Below, in pieces: positions 1-15,200 of a stretch of 64,000 nucleotides of DNA. The notes under the pieces are model-generated. The model searched no databases. It was not told the DNA's origin and saw nothing but the letters and a program-made list of their open reading frames with translations. Source of the DNA: Synanceia verrucosa (taxonomy: Eukaryota > Chordata > Actinopteri > Perciformes > Synanceiidae); assembly GCA_029721515.1 (NCBI GenBank), contig CM056550.1, positions 28,860,619 through 28,924,618 on the forward strand, read 5' to 3'. Every line of letters begins with the position of its first letter. The stretch's first letter is position 1. The translations under genes and the position numbers were made by a program.

Positions 1-258
1 ATGCTATTATTGGTGGAACAGAAGAAGAAATATACAGCCAGTATGTGCAGAAAACATGCAACTAGCATCAGGAGCTAGTTAGCTTAGCTTTGTGAAGACA
101 ACCTGTCCAGCCACTTAGCTTTGACCAAATGAAACTGAATCTGCTAAGCAGCTCGTTTATTAACACTCTTTATCTCCTCTGTTGCATCTGTACAAAAAAA
201 ACAACAATGAACAGAGTCTCTGTAAAGTGTAAACTCAGTCTGAAAAGAAAACTCTTAC

Positions 259-3200
259 CTCTGCGCATCATATGTGGACTCGGCCCCATAGATCCAGCCC
301 CGGGGGTCCCGGTGCCCAGCTGCCCTGCAGTGTGGCCCCCTCCTCCAGAGCCGTTCCTCTGCAGCAGGGGGGTCGGGGCAGGCGTGGAGTCACGTAGCCT
401 TGGGTTGCTTCAGAGAGAAAAAAAAGGAAAAAAAAATCTTTAAAACACACAAGCTTCCTGAGATTCTGGGTACTGCTGGTACAAAAACATCTATCTTATT
501 AAAGGTTAGAGCTGTTAGAATAGATAATAGCAATTATAAAAAAAAATTTATGTAATATCGGTGTGTCATCTAAATCTGTAGCACTGGAAGAATGCGCAAC
601 AGAACAGTGCCATCTGTCTGGTATGGAAGTTTTCCTTTCAGCAGCTAAATCAAAGACACCCTTCAGTCGTTGCGTAACGGCCACCAGGCTTTTCAAAGCA
701 GTTCGAGCCAGTTAGTGTGGGGCTCCTGCTGATTCCAGTGATTTGGGGAGGAAAGTAGAAGGGTGGGAAGTCAAGAGGCCCTTGGAGTGACCGTTAGCAG
801 GATGACAGCAGCCATTGTTGAGCCGTGTCTGTGGGCTGAACTCAGACCAGTCTGCATAGCTGGAACTGGTGGTGGTGTAAGAAAACTTGTGGTTTTGCAT
901 GAGAAATAACAACCAAGAGATGAGGACGTGCCAGTAAGTCATGCATTCATAATCCAGACTGACCTCACAGAAAGCACTAATGTCTTCTATAACAGTAAAA
1001 ATGAATGTGTGTGTGTGTGTGTATGCTGTGTCATTCTCTGCCAGCAGCAGAGATGCAGAGGTAGCCCTTACCTCAGCTCCTCTGTGTGCTGTGCTAGAAG
1101 CTGCTGAGCAGCAGCAAGAGCAGCCAGACTCTGTGCCAAGCTTTGCTGGGAAGCGTCAGGCCCTGAACCCCCTGATGGAGCTTGCGGCTGGGGCTCGGCC
1201 GAGGGCCCCGGCCCCGGAGCCTCCACAGGGGGCAAAGGAGGCTGGAAGGCGGGTGAAGTGTGCTGCTTTCTACCTAAAGTGTTACTGCCTCTACGGAGGG
1301 TGTGGTCCGGGTGCTTGTTAGGAGTGCTACACGAGGAGAGTGGGGAGACAGTGAGGGAGAACAACACCATGGTTTTGATCAGAAAGTCACAGATTAAACC
1401 AGGAGAGAGAATCACCATCAACCCAGAGCACACAGAGAGAAGTCATTAAAAGCAGTGTTAATGGTCATATTAAAAGGATTTGACCAAATCTACCCCAAAA
1501 TGATCTACAAGAAGCAAAAGAGCGGGATCAGAGCAAGAAATTAAAGACAACATTATTTCCAAAAGCAATTAAGTGGAGGAGGTGATGAGCGCTGTGGGCT
1601 AGAGGCGCCTTAGAAACAAAATCCAGGTGGATTACTTGTCTTTGCGTGTAGCGTCGTTCTCTGGTCCCACCATGCTGCCGGGCCTCTTCCTCTCGATGGT
1701 GCTGCTGTCATACTCCAGGTGATTGTTGTGGTTGGATGCAGGCGTGGGCATTGCAAACATGCCGGACACGTTGAACTCCACATCTGCAGGGAACAAGAGA
1801 AGGCAGTAACAGTTAAAACTCACAGATGCACTGGCATGAACACTTTCCTTTCTTTCCACATTCTTACTCTTACTACCTAGCACAGAAAAGTACAGCAAAC
1901 TGCCTGAAATGAACCAAGTCATGACTAACGATAAAACATGCTGATAAAACTAGATTCACCATCTTTTCTGAATCTGTCCAAGCTTCTTCTGTAATTCAGC
2001 AAACAAATAATCCACCATTTGTAACATGGGCAAAAAGGAAAAAGCGAAAGAGACATTCTCATTGTGGCCCACGAGTCAAAAAAGTTTGCCCACACGTAGC
2101 GTATAGATAGACAAACAAACTGGAACTATCATGAAAAAAGGCAGCTAACACAAGATGAGTTAAGGAGAATACGGGACATCTGTTTAGTGCGTTTTCATTG
2201 TAGCCTCTGGGCTGACCTCCAAGTACAAACCACAGGGCAGACACAGCCGTGATTTTAATCTTGGTCCTTGGGAGCTTGATTACTGCTGACTCTTTCTTTC
2301 TTACTAGGCACTTTATGTCAATGGTATTCACCGTGAATCCCTGGTGTAAAACAGGCCCTGATTGGTTGCGATGAAAAGAAGAGAGAAGGTCGGAGTGATG
2401 GCAGCTGCTGCAGAGGAAACCCAGGAACCTACCATCAGGAAAGAACCAGTCAGCATGCTGGATGATGGGCTCCATGATGGCCACCACGTGCACAGAGGTA
2501 GCTGCAGCCATCTCAGCCAGACTCCTGGGCAGACAAGCAAAAATAAGATGCTTTCTTATGTCTTGAGGGGCTGATATAAGCTAACATAACAGGCTGTCCT
2601 CCGGAGAAGTGCATTGTTTTACACAGTAACACCTCACCCCTCAGTCTTGGTCCACAGCAGGTTGGGTCCCAGGACGATGGCAATGTTGCTAGGGGTCATT
2701 TTGTTCACATCGCTGTCCTGAGCCAGTTTGGCTAGAAACTTCACCAGATACCTGCAGTTATAGAGTCAGGTGTGAGCAAAACAGCAGAGGAGATGAACGC
2801 ATTCTCTCGTAGGTTTAAATCCACGAACCTCAGGTTGGTTTTGTTGTTCTTTGGTAGTTTATCACAAACAACCCAGAGGGCCTGGAGCCTCTTGTCGGGG
2901 TCCGACACACTGGAGAGATAGAAAAAGTGAATTGTTATTAGAAATGTCCCAAAATAATAATTCCATCATTTTGAATAGCTGCACGGCGATGGACACATTC
3001 AACAACTGAAGCCTTGCCTGGATGCCTGGATCCATTCATCATAAAGCTGGTAGGTCATCAGAGGTTCAGGCAGTTCCCTCAGATAGGACTTCAGTGCTCC
3101 TGAAAACACGCTTCATATTAAACGTCTTTACCAGGGATGCACACTTGCCCCCAAGAATTACAGCATTCAAACTATTAAGTCACTTACTGAAGCCATTTAG

Positions 3201-6200
3201 TATTACTATTACTAACGCTATTATTTTTATTATTGTTGTTTTGTTGAGCTCACTTCACCGCAGTCTTTGAAAGGCAGGAGTGGGAAACTTAGCTGGTTGC
3301 AACCTGCAACCAGTCCACCAGATCCCACCAAATCCTTCAATAATTTTCAACTGCCCTGAGTAGCACAAACTTACTTGTTCCTGGATTTAAACTTTATATA
3401 AATTAGTTTGTGACGTACCAGCGACAGCGTGGGGGTCGGAGTAGAACTCCTCCAGTTGTGAGGTGGAACAGTCCAGCGCTGCCTTTAGCTTCTTCAGTTT
3501 AGACGCCCCTGCTGCGATTCTGAAAAGACCCTGACACACAAACAGCACAGAGCCAAATAAACCACAGCAGCATCATAAGCAAACAACAGCAGAGGTACAA
3601 GCAGAGATTGAATGCACACACAAGAGACCCTGTGCCTTCACTGAACCCTTCCCACTCTCTGCAGACAGACTCCACTGCATGAACTCCCCCTGCCAGCTGC
3701 ACATAATGAAACCCTAAAGCAGGCGACACAAACACAAGCACCATTCACAGCACAGCGAGCGCTTTACTTTGACACGTAAATAAAGGCCGTCTTCACACCA
3801 TAATGACACAGACCGGACTCACCCGGGAATGAATAGGCCAACAAATAATGTGCTTTGCTGTTAAATCTCTCTAGTTATTTTCCACAAAGACACAAACAGA
3901 AAAGAAATCTGATTTATGATCAGGAGACAAGTAGATTCTATTGTTTTCTAAATTTGTATCGGGAGGGACACGACAAACATCTCATTAATCTCCACTGCTG
4001 CAGCAGAGCGGCAGACAGTTCCTTTGGAAGAGCAGTGCAGAGATGCAGGAGTTTCCCCTGTTTACAGTTTTCCTATCCGCCCATCTCCTTGAGTCTGAGG
4101 CCGTTCATGTGAACAAATAAAATGTTTAAAGCTTGGTTTCAATTATGTCAATGACCAGTGGAGCCGCTAATCACAGCCACAGCTCCATGTGACTTTTAAT
4201 GAGCTACAACAGCACTTTTCTTTTACTGACATGGAAAGACAAGGAAAACAAAAGGAGCAGTCAAGTCACAGTTAAGCAAACAACACCTCCTCCTGTGTTT
4301 AAAAAAAAAAATAAAACTGTACAGGGAAATAGCTTGGTGTTAAACCTCTAAAGCATGAACGTCTGCTAGTTATCATTTAAAGAGCAAAACATCTGTCTGC
4401 ATTAATATTTAAAGTTATACGAAAAGAAGAAGACAGGCAGCTTGTCATGTTATGTACTGTGTTAACTGACTGATCCAAGTCTAAAATTCACTGAACTTGT
4501 GAAGGGAATATCTTGTCTGTATGTTTGCTGACAGCATTTGATCATCAGATATCAGCAGGTAATAACAGAAGGTTTATCAGAGCATGTTTGCTGAGAACAG
4601 CTGAGTGCTGCTCCTGCATCAAAACAGCCTTGATAAGAGTGACTGACACTCAACTGAGCAAACATGTGGGCCATAAAGACAAAACAACGAGACACACGAA
4701 AAGTGATGCAATCAGTAACTACGAACATGTATACATGATGCCACAGAACAAAACACAAATACATTATTAATATTTAGCATCACAGAATCAGGCATGCTAA
4801 GCTATATTATTATGGTAGGTATGCAAACATGTTACTTAGCGACATCACTACGTTACAACAGAAAAGACAGGACTTGAAGCGAGGCGGCAGAAAGCTCAGG
4901 AGCAGAGCAGTGTTTCCTCTTTGCAGACCTTTTATACACATCAAAAAAAACAAAAAAAACAAACATGTACTAACATTCCTACCACCACAGCTTAAACGCA
5001 GTACCCCTCATTCAAGTGAATGGGAGTGCTGCCGTTTTCATCGAAGTGCCTGATTTGGTGTTTGCAGCTCAGTAAATCAACGCCTCCTCCTTCCTGTCCA
5101 CACAGCAGAATAATCATGCAGATTCCTCACCTCTTCCTTCATGCCAGTTTCCAGGAGCATCATGACACAGGCCTCTATCGGCAGAGCTATCTCCCTTCCA
5201 CTCCTCTTCAGGTGTTCCTCCAGCCCAGTGCCAAATGCAGGCTTCTCTGTCCACGAGTCTAAAAACACAGAAAGTAATTGATGAAGCTATAATTTCTTTC
5301 ACATTATGTCAAACCTGAAGAGGAACTAAAGTGTTATAAAGAAGCTGTTGCAGATTATTTATCTGTCATGCTGGCAGCAGCAGGATTGTTCCTTGTCTGG
5401 ATGGCACATTTCTAGGTCAACACCTCTCCTTCAGGCTAGTTCCTAACCAGTCAAATAATAATAACATGTTCCTCATCAGCAGTGTGTGCATGTGAGCTAA
5501 TGTGCTAATGAAAAGTGAGGCAGAGGAGCGAGGAAGGCTTGCAAAGCCCAGCTGGGTGTGATGTGAGAAGGTACGTGTAGAGTTGTTGAGTCAGCGCCAC
5601 ATGCTGGGAGACCAGGCTCATCTGGTTTAGACCACAACAGTTTAAGGCAGAAAAAAATGGCAAAATAACTGGCAAAGTAGCTCTAAGAGGAGACACTATG
5701 TTTGTAAAGTGGAAAAGTAGATTATTTTTGGAAAGGAGAGCAGTGAAAACAAAAGGCTATTCTTTAATACCGTGGCCAATTAACCACAACTTGTGATGGT
5801 TGGAAAAACAGCAAAGTGATGCAACTGGAAGGTACAGTAGCTGGTTTCATTTCTAGAGCCAGCCAGAATGAAGTGAATAAGAGTGTGCTTCTCCTCCTAG
5901 CAGCTACTTGTCAGCACACCTTTGGGCAACGCTTCACAGGAAAAGGTTTGTTTAAAGGACCAAAACAACACAGCAACTAAAGAAAAACAGGGGCAGTCGC
6001 TCGGAAAGAGGCGCATTCTTCAGGAAAGGCGTAAAGGAGTCGCAGTGTTTTATGCAACTGCATGTTAGCATACCTTGCTGAGCTTGGATGGTTGGCAAGA
6101 CGCTCTCCAGGACAGTGAGAGACTTCCTGTGGTAATCAGCTTGAGCTTCTAAGAGCTACACAAAGAAAAACCACAGGGAGAAACTGATCAGGATCAAATA

Positions 6201-9200
6201 AGACAAGCAGTAAAAAAAAAAAAAAAAAAAAGTGACGGTAAAGTAAAAACTAAAAAGGCTGGCCAAGTCTGTGTTCCCCAGCTGTGAGTTTTCTCACATT
6301 CATTCACTCACTCAAACACATGTTGTTTTTGGCTCACTGATGACACACTGTACTCACTGTTACGAAGTAACGGGCATAGTCCCCTTCCTTTGAGAAGAAA
6401 CTGTACATGTCTGCAGCGAGTTGATCCTGGGTGATGGAAAACAGACAGATGATACAGCCATTATCTTAACACAGGCACTACGTGAGTCAGATGAAGGGTA
6501 GCTCTGCTGACGTTCATTTATTAAAGCTCTTCCATCTCCACTGCTTCAAATAAAAGTTTCTCTCTCTCTGTCTCTGTCTCTCAGGTGGTAAGATGGCAGG
6601 CGTCAGCGGTCAGCTAAACCGCTGGTCTGAGCGCTAAGTGAGTCATAAATCTCCCTGCTGCTGGCAGGACTCAGTGAGACCGGGAGGGAGAACTTTTGAA
6701 GGGGAAACACAAGGTCCTGTGCTTCCTGGATAGAAAAACTGACACAACAACACACCAGTGATTCAGTTCAATAAATGCACATGCACACACGCATGCACGC
6801 TGAGCTGACAGGGCATTTTCAGCATGTGCGTCAGCAAACTAGGTCAGAGGTCCCAAGGGTCTTGGGAAGTCCAGTTGTTGCCATGGTTATTCTTTTTCCA
6901 ATATAAACATGTGATGCCAGCTCTATGAACCCTACAAAAGACTGTCGGTACATCCTGCTATGATCCTGATAAAAACAAGTCCATAGTGAAGCAACACATT
7001 TTCATATAAAGACCAGTGATGAGTCATCTACATTCATGCTGGTTACCTTGCAAAGCTCCATTTTGTTCATGGCCTCATCCATCTCCTCTTTGAGCAGGTC
7101 AGCTTTGGCCGTCAGTGCTTGAGTGTTTGTTCCTGAGATTATCGACTTGGTTGCCTGCAACCATCTGAGGTCGGAAACACAGAGAGACATCGGCGAATGT
7201 GAGAGAGTGAGACTATCTGGAACAAATATGGTGCACATTTCTAAAGCCTGAGTGAGTCTGCATGTGACACAGGATGGATGGGAGCCACATCTGACTGGCT
7301 TGTTGGATCACGTTTCCTGATCTGAACAGGCCACAAAAGACTGAATGGGTGGACGAGCACAAACACTGTCAAAGTGACCTTTTTTCATGATATGTCCCCT
7401 TTGTGTCTTCAGAACTGTTGCTTAGTTCACCAGTTTCCGACAGACAAACCTTGCTCTGGCAGAATCATAGTCCAGCACCAACTTGGCCAGCTGCTTCCTC
7501 TGCTTCAGGATGTTGGGGATGTCCACCTAAAACGAAAAAAGACATCCAAAACACACACGAGCTGAATGAGCCTCAGAAGTAAGAACGACAAATATCTCTA
7601 ATGTCTATCTGAATGATTTGAGATATGTAACGTATGTATAGATGCTAGTGTGAGTTCTCCTACCTCTGCTAGCTGGCTGAGGGGATCCAGAACGTCCTTC
7701 TCCATCTGTAGCTCGTGTTGCATCAACTCAGATGCCAGGCGATTCTCTGCCTCGCCGCACACTTCCATCATCTTCCTGTTGACGCATAAATATTGGCACA
7801 AAGAGCGAGAAGGGTGTTAAAAATTGCAGCCTAGAAACGCTGAATGCCTCAGTGTCACGCCGCCGATGCTATTTGGTGCAATCACGCATCGTCCTGACAA
7901 CGACACAGAAGGACGATGGCCTGGTCCAACTCTTCCTCTGTTCCCAGACAGTTAACTGAAAGCAAAAGCAATAACTCTGATGTCATCATTCCCAGCTGTG
8001 CAATGTCTGGAGTACAGTGGCCTTGTGACAGTCCATGTCATGAATCAGGGGTTTTGGGCAACCAGTTTTTCCTGTGATGAAAACCCCCTAAGCCTCGGAA
8101 ATACAAAAAGTACAACACAGTGTGGGCTGACAGTCGACATGGACGCAACGCCATTTACTCACAGACGTACTTTCCCTTCCTCATTACTTCCAGATAAGCA
8201 CATGGCTTAAATCTTGGAGACATTCACTTTCTAGATCCTCAACTATGAACTGTCTGCTCCCATTCTGTGTGCTTCTTTTGGTCACAATGAAAGACTTGAA
8301 CCATGTAAAAGGAGGAACTACAGCAAAGCCCCGTCAAACAGAGAACTGGGCAGGTCATTATCATAGATGCCTCACATTTCACACTCTCTGGGGTCCATCT
8401 GCTCCATTAGCGACAGTTGCCGAGGAGGAGAGATTGGTTATCCGGCCCGTCATTCAATCCCAAACTCACCCTATCAAGGAGTCTTCTCCCAGCTGGTTTC
8501 CTCCCTCCACCATCGCCTGGGACAGAGCAGTCAGAGGAAGTTTTTTCTGTGGTGGGCGTGCAAGAGGAACAGACGGATTAGTTACATACTGAGACATGAA
8601 CTACTCTCAAATATGCACAAAAGTACCCATTTCTAGACATTAACTTGAGTTCAACCCAATGGAAAGTTCATCAAGGGCTTTCCACTGAGCAGCACATTCA
8701 CAGTCAGGAAGAGGAAGAGTGCTTTCTGAGCAAAGGAGGAAGATACAGGTGTTACATGGGATTCAAGACGCAAACTAGGGAAGTGAGACATCTATCAGAA
8801 TAACAATACCAGAGTTTGTTTCGACCATTACACAGTTTCTATCTGTGAGAAACATTTTATGGGAGTGCAACATCCTGTTTGTTTTAAACCAGAGAATCCC
8901 AGAAGTGTCATGCATAGTGAAGATGACAGATGTCTGAATGGGAAATGGAGTGAAGAGCGGTGCTGAGACCCAGAGAGTCGGAACAAGTAATCAGTGTTTT
9001 TTTTTTTCTTTTTACCTGACCGTTTCCTGTATAGAGGCGTGGTACGGACTGTAGCACGTTTTTGGGTGGTGTGGGGGTAGAAAACACAAAAGAGAAATCA
9101 TGGACTGTAGACGGGCTGCTGTAGACACTTTGAGTAAAAAAACATCTCAAGAATCGTGCAGGAGGTGATATCACAAATCAACAGTCGACTTATTTGATTT

Positions 9201-12200
9201 GTTCATCAAAAAGGGATAGTTTGGGTGTTTTGAAGTGTGGTTGTATAACGAGTGTTACAGTAAATGAAGGTCTGACGACAGTTTAGAGAAGAAGACGGGA
9301 GATATTGCATGGAAGCAAATGCACTGGGATCTGTAGGAAAACATATTTTAGCCAACTAAAAAAATATACCAGTTTAAGTGCAACACTTGCATTATTTTGC
9401 CTGTTTACTTAGCGGTGAAACAGCTATAGAGACTATGAATGAATGAATGAGGCTGCTGTTGCCAAAGCAAGCAGACTCCACGGATCAAAACTCGGTTTTG
9501 GTTAGTTTGTTGTTTATGAATATGAACTAACCAAAGTCACACAAAAGTACAACCAAACTAACTGATCAAAGCAGCGGCAGACCAGCAACCCCCATGTTCT
9601 GCAAAGTATAATTATAGTTCTTTTCCCAGTTTGGTGCATTTGTTGAGAACAGAGATGGAACAGCTTTAATTCCCTGTCAGAAAGGGATGTTTGACAGCAA
9701 GATAGAGCGGTGAAATGCAACTTAAACCAATATTGTTTTTTTTTTAGGGGCCTTTCTTTTAGATGGCCATAATATGATTTGCTGCCAGTCTCACCCACAG
9801 CAGGACATTACTTTGCCTCAAAGAGGTAATTCCTGCATGCCGACCGTCACCTACTGCAGTGACACACTAACTGTGGATACCCAACCCACTTCAAAACACC
9901 CAAGCTATCCATTTAAAAAGGTAAACTGGGAGCTTTTTACTGATGTCTTACATGTCTCTTCTCTGCCTCGGCACCGATGTGTCCCTGTAGACAGGACACC
10001 ATCCTCTTGTGTGTGTTGTGGGACACCACGCGCACCAACTCCATGCGCCGCTCGATCTGTACAGAACATAAAAACATCTTTAACTATCAAATAGATCTTA
10101 CAATATATGAACACACATCCCAAAACAAGGTGTGGCAGTGCGCATGATATGCTAAAAGTTCAGCATTTGGTTGTAGAGATTTTGCTTTATAAACAACAAG
10201 AAACATAGCCTAGAAATCCTAGAAATCCTAGAAAATATTTTTGCTTAGCAGGATGCATATACATTTGATGTCTGGCTTGTCAGGCTACAAGAAACAGGTT
10301 TTATTTTGATGAACCAAAGTATTTGTGCTGGACTACATCCTGCCATGTTTGCTCCAGCACACACTTTATTACCACACTGTCTCCATAAACCATCACAGCA
10401 GTGGTTCTGCAGTGTTGATGGCTGACAAGGTCCAGCTCCACGAGGACATTTGATTTGTAGCTGCTTCAGGGAGTCAGAGGTCAAAGTTCAAGCATGATGG
10501 ATGAGCCTTGTCCCTGCGGAACAACGCTGGAATGTTGTCTTTGAAACCCATGACTCATCGGAAGTGTCTCTATAGCAACGGCCACTGGGCTGTGACCATA
10601 GCGAGATGCTCTCCTTTGACTTTTTTTGATTACACAGGCTTTCTCCTGTCTGCTACCCTAGCTGCACAGATCCACTCTGTGTTTAGCCTGACGAGATATA
10701 ATACGGTCTTTGATGGGAGTCACCACTATTCTGACTTTAAGGACAAGAGGCCAACAGAAAATGAATATTCACTGTCCTTGTCGTGCCAGGTGCCTGACTG
10801 GGGCAGTGGGTGTCAACGTTAAGCTGGCTGTCACGAGCCCATGAATAGAAAATGATGATTCCAAGTCACTGGTTGAGTCCATTTAATAGTCTGATGACAC
10901 AAAGAACTGGTTGAAGTTTCTCTAGTGAGAAAGTGAAAAACGAGGCTGTACCCACTGCTTTCAGACAGGTGTGAAAACTGAATTAGGAGTCTAATGTGTA
11001 TATGTACAACATGTAATCCTGCTGGGACAAACAGGGCTCCAGATATAACTGGGAACACTGAGGTCGAGAAGGCAAAATGAGCAGAAATACACAGGACGGA
11101 TCAACCCAATACCAGACAATTGTGTTCCAAAAAGAGACTGGTGTGGTATCTCAGGAATTCCACAGCAGATATCGGCCCACCGTACGCCACCGCCCCTCCT
11201 TTCCCTCCCTCTGTTCTCGCGCTCTTACGTCATTCTCGACCCGTGGTGGCCCCCAGCATTCCCAAAAACAGCTGGCTCAAATACAAACTTGCTAAGCACA
11301 TGCATTACACTCATTAAACCAAGGGCTTGGGAACACTTCTTAAACTCAGCCCAGTTAGTCCCTGGCACTAAACAAGCAGGGGATTCCCCACCCTGTGCTC
11401 TATAAAGGGGAACAGAGATCCTGTGTGGGTGTATTGGAAATGTTTGGGTTACATGGCGCTGGGAGTCTCCTCTTTCCTTTCATTGTAACAAAACTGAGGT
11501 TAGACACACAAAGATCTACAGTAAAAAAAAATGCAGAGGTCAAGAAATCCACACAGCAGGCAGCAGGGTGTTTTGTCTCCCTCCTCCTATGTGATGAGGT
11601 CAACACTTGGTCAATCCAACAATGCGTCACCGAGCAGGGAATCCCAATATGAAGGCAGACAAAGAGGGTGTCTGTGCGTGTGTTTATTTATTGGTTTCTA
11701 AGAGAGGATGTTAACATGTCTGGACAAGTAGAGAATGAGCAAAAAATAAACATGATGTGACGCATTAAGGCTGGAATTGACACAAAAAAGACAAACTACT
11801 CTTTGTTTGTAGGGTTGGATGACAGACGTTAATAGCAGCTGGTTGCTACCTTATAAAAAAAAAATATGCTACGCCTGAAAGCAAAGCAGGCATCCTGGTA
11901 TTTCTGGAGCTTTTCCCTGCGGATGAGCTGCAAGGAATGGACAGCTGGTGCAAGAATGCTGGGTGGCTTTTTGGCACCCTGGACCACCTTATGAAAAAAG
12001 GTCTTGATGCGCAGAATAATGATCCCATGAAGGGACAGAGTCAATCTGAGATGGTGATGTTTTCTGCTCACTTTCATTTCTTCACAAGACTTTGAAGTGA
12101 ATGCTCACAGTGAATACGCTGTGAGCATCCTGGGAATATTTTGCAGAAGCGGGAAAAGAAGGTGGTTGGCTGAACTAAAGTCAGTGCACCAAATTTAAAC

Positions 12201-15200
12201 TAAAAGACAAAAATAGCTCCCACATAAACACTGTACATACTCCAAGATGTTTTTTTCCTGAGGTTAAAGAGAGTTTTTTTTGTCTTAAGGGCGAGACAGT
12301 CGTCTCAGGAATTAAAGGGTCGAGTGATCTCCATCTCTCCCTTGCTCTCTTCTCCTTTTATCACTCAGCAGTGAGTTCAGCGGCTGATTTCCCAACAGAG
12401 GCAGAACAATTGGGTCTTTGAGGAACAGTGAAAGTCGGTTGTGGGTCATAAAATAACATCCTCTCCTCTGTGGGAAGCAACCTGACGTTAGTCACCGTTT
12501 GTCCACTCACACTGACCCTGATGTTCTAGCTGTCAGTCAAATACATTTCCCATATTCACAACACCTGTGAGAGTAAAAGTGTTGTCAGTGCTGTTTCTTT
12601 AAATGCTCCAGCTACAATAGAGGGTGGAGGAGGAGAACGACAATAAAGTGTGTTTGAGATTGTGGCTTTGGCTGCTTCTCAAGCTGGGTTTGTTTTAAAC
12701 AGCTATGACACCATCCCTGGAATTTCTTTTGCAGTCAATATTTTGCTCCACCCTCCCACCTGCCTCAGGCGGGTTAGGATTGGAGAAATCCTTGCACTGG
12801 GGCTATGGATTTATAAATCCACAGCTTCACTGACTTCTGTGCATCTTCAAACGGTCCTTGATTTAGAATTTCTATCAAGTGATGCAGCCATTGATCAGCT
12901 GCCTTTGGCCAGAGAGGAGGATCTAATAAGTGGTATCAGCTGCTTTTTGGTTGGCATGAAGATTTGCATGCCTCAGGGCTTGTTCTGCACATGGTCCAGC
13001 TGCTCCTTAGGCTTCTATCAAACTCCTTCCAGCCATAGACAGTATAGAAACCTAAGGTAAATGCTGCACGTTCTGTAGCAGCTTATAAGAAGCACTCAAG
13101 TTTTTCTTTGTTCTGCATCCAGTACTAAAGGTTATATTCTAATATGATGTGAATGCAGGCACAGAGAAGTTCCCTGGGAAAGAAGAAACTCAACAGGTGT
13201 TCAGAACTACCAGCAGTAAAAGCACAGGCATGGAGATAATTGGACCTATTATGTTTTTGTGATTTTTCCTTTAGCGTGCTTGTGAATTGTTTTGTGAATG
13301 CAAATGGTGTGCGAATTCCAGGCCAAAGGAAGTTGCTCAAACTTCTTTTTCATATGTCCTCTTTAATTCAACACCCACAGAAATACTTGAATCAAAGTGA
13401 TTTCATTCAGATGGGACATTAACTGGTCTAACAGATGAAACCGCTCCAGAGCTGGTCCTGGCTCTCCAGTCAATGAATGATTTACCTGTAAGAGGTCATC
13501 GCTGAGGACTTCAGTTTTCTCCGCTCTGTGGGTGTGAAAAGACAACAGAGAGCACACAGATTAGTGCTGACAAACAAGCAGAGCAGATAAGTACATGTAC
13601 TTGACTGTCACTGTGAAAATATCTGGCTCAACCAGCCAAGTGCACAGGCTGGAGGGGAAACACGTCTCTCTTCACATCATGCATCTCATGAACTGTGGCA
13701 AGCTTGAGATGTATTTGATAATAAACAAGACAAATGAAAAACACTGTTGAGCTAAATCACACGGGAGGCATGTTTCTGTTGATTTTTTTAAGTTGCAGCG
13801 TGCAGGGCTCACAGTGTCGTAGCTGTCCAGCCCTGCTCTGTCTGAGCCTATTAATAGCAAACTAATAGATGGACTTGAAGAGGTCAGACAGATTATTCAC
13901 TTAAAGGGAGAACGCTGGGAAACGCAGCTCAAGCTCGTACTGCTGCTTATCAGCACCTTCACACAAAGCTGACGGCTTCTGTGGCTACTGGGGGACAACA
14001 AGATTAATGCTGCGCTTTACTTGCAGCTACGTCCGTCAAACTCAGCAAAAAGCAGCATCTAGACTGCAGCAGAGTTGCAGACTAACATCTTAACGGTTGC
14101 TGTATTGATTTTTTTCCAGTTAGACAAAGCAAATACATCTGACTACATCGATCAACTTAATTGACCTGTTTACCAGAGAACTGATGCACAGATCCAACTT
14201 TTACTGATGCACCAGTCCTACATTATCCTTACTTTTTCTTTAATTTACTGTGAATTACATGTCAAAACAAAGATTTAAAGCTGGCATCTGAATAATTTCC
14301 CAAACATGATTCATGGTACGAGACATATTGAGTATCATTCGCATAATGACTTTTTTTCTCAATATTCGTCCCCAAAACCAAAATGAAAAAATGGATAAAC
14401 GACTCGTTTTTTTCTGACTTTTTCAGGAGCTTTTATGTTTCCACAAAACTTCAATGAAGAACATAATTTGTGGGATACAGTAAATGTCCCTTTCTGTATT
14501 CTACTGTAAATATGAGTGACAATATTTAGAAATTAATTGATATATTGCCTTCCAAAACACAATAACAAAGCCTCTTCTGTTATCTTTGAAGATGGATTTT
14601 TGCCACAAGTTCTGAATGTTATGTCGAAATCACTGTTATTTAAAATAGCATATTTTATACTTCGCGGTTAACCGGTATTAACCGGCTAATGAGGCTCGGT
14701 GGCTGGTCAAAAATATTTTTAGTTTTCGCCATCCCTATTTGTGATCTGTTTTTTCATTTTGCTTTTGGGAACTAATATTGAGAAAACAAGTCATTGTTTT
14801 TTTTGTTTTTTTTCAGTTTTGGACGAACCAAACCAATGAACGAATGATACACAGATTCATCAGAATAGATGGAATATAATGCCCTTTATTGTCATTATAC
14901 AGTTGTACAACGAAATTGTCTCCTGAAGAAACATTGTTCTTTAACAGTAGAATAACATTTATGTGCTTATAAAGCAGAATATTAGGTTAAAGATGTGCTG
15001 TATGGGTGTTTGCAAGTGATACAGCGTGAAATATAATTGATATAATGTGAATCTATTTACCTCCAGTAAAAATACTTTCCCTCATTTGACTTTATTACAG
15101 TCAAACTTTCTCCCTTCACTGTTGAGCAGAATGAAGACTGTGAAGGTATAGTTGGGACTTATGCGCAAACTTTTCCAAGTCATCTGACTGAAGTGACGTG

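Noticed and set aside
712..942. Possible extra alternative exon of arhgap17 between the exons at 1,072 and 407
   Set aside because: Open on the minus strand but ends in a stop and lacks a convincing donor; the flanking exons already join in phase.
12650..13060. 136-aa open frame on the plus strand in arhgap17 intron 2
   Set aside because: No family features, no splice signals or promoter, antisense to a well-defined gene; composition looks like chance.
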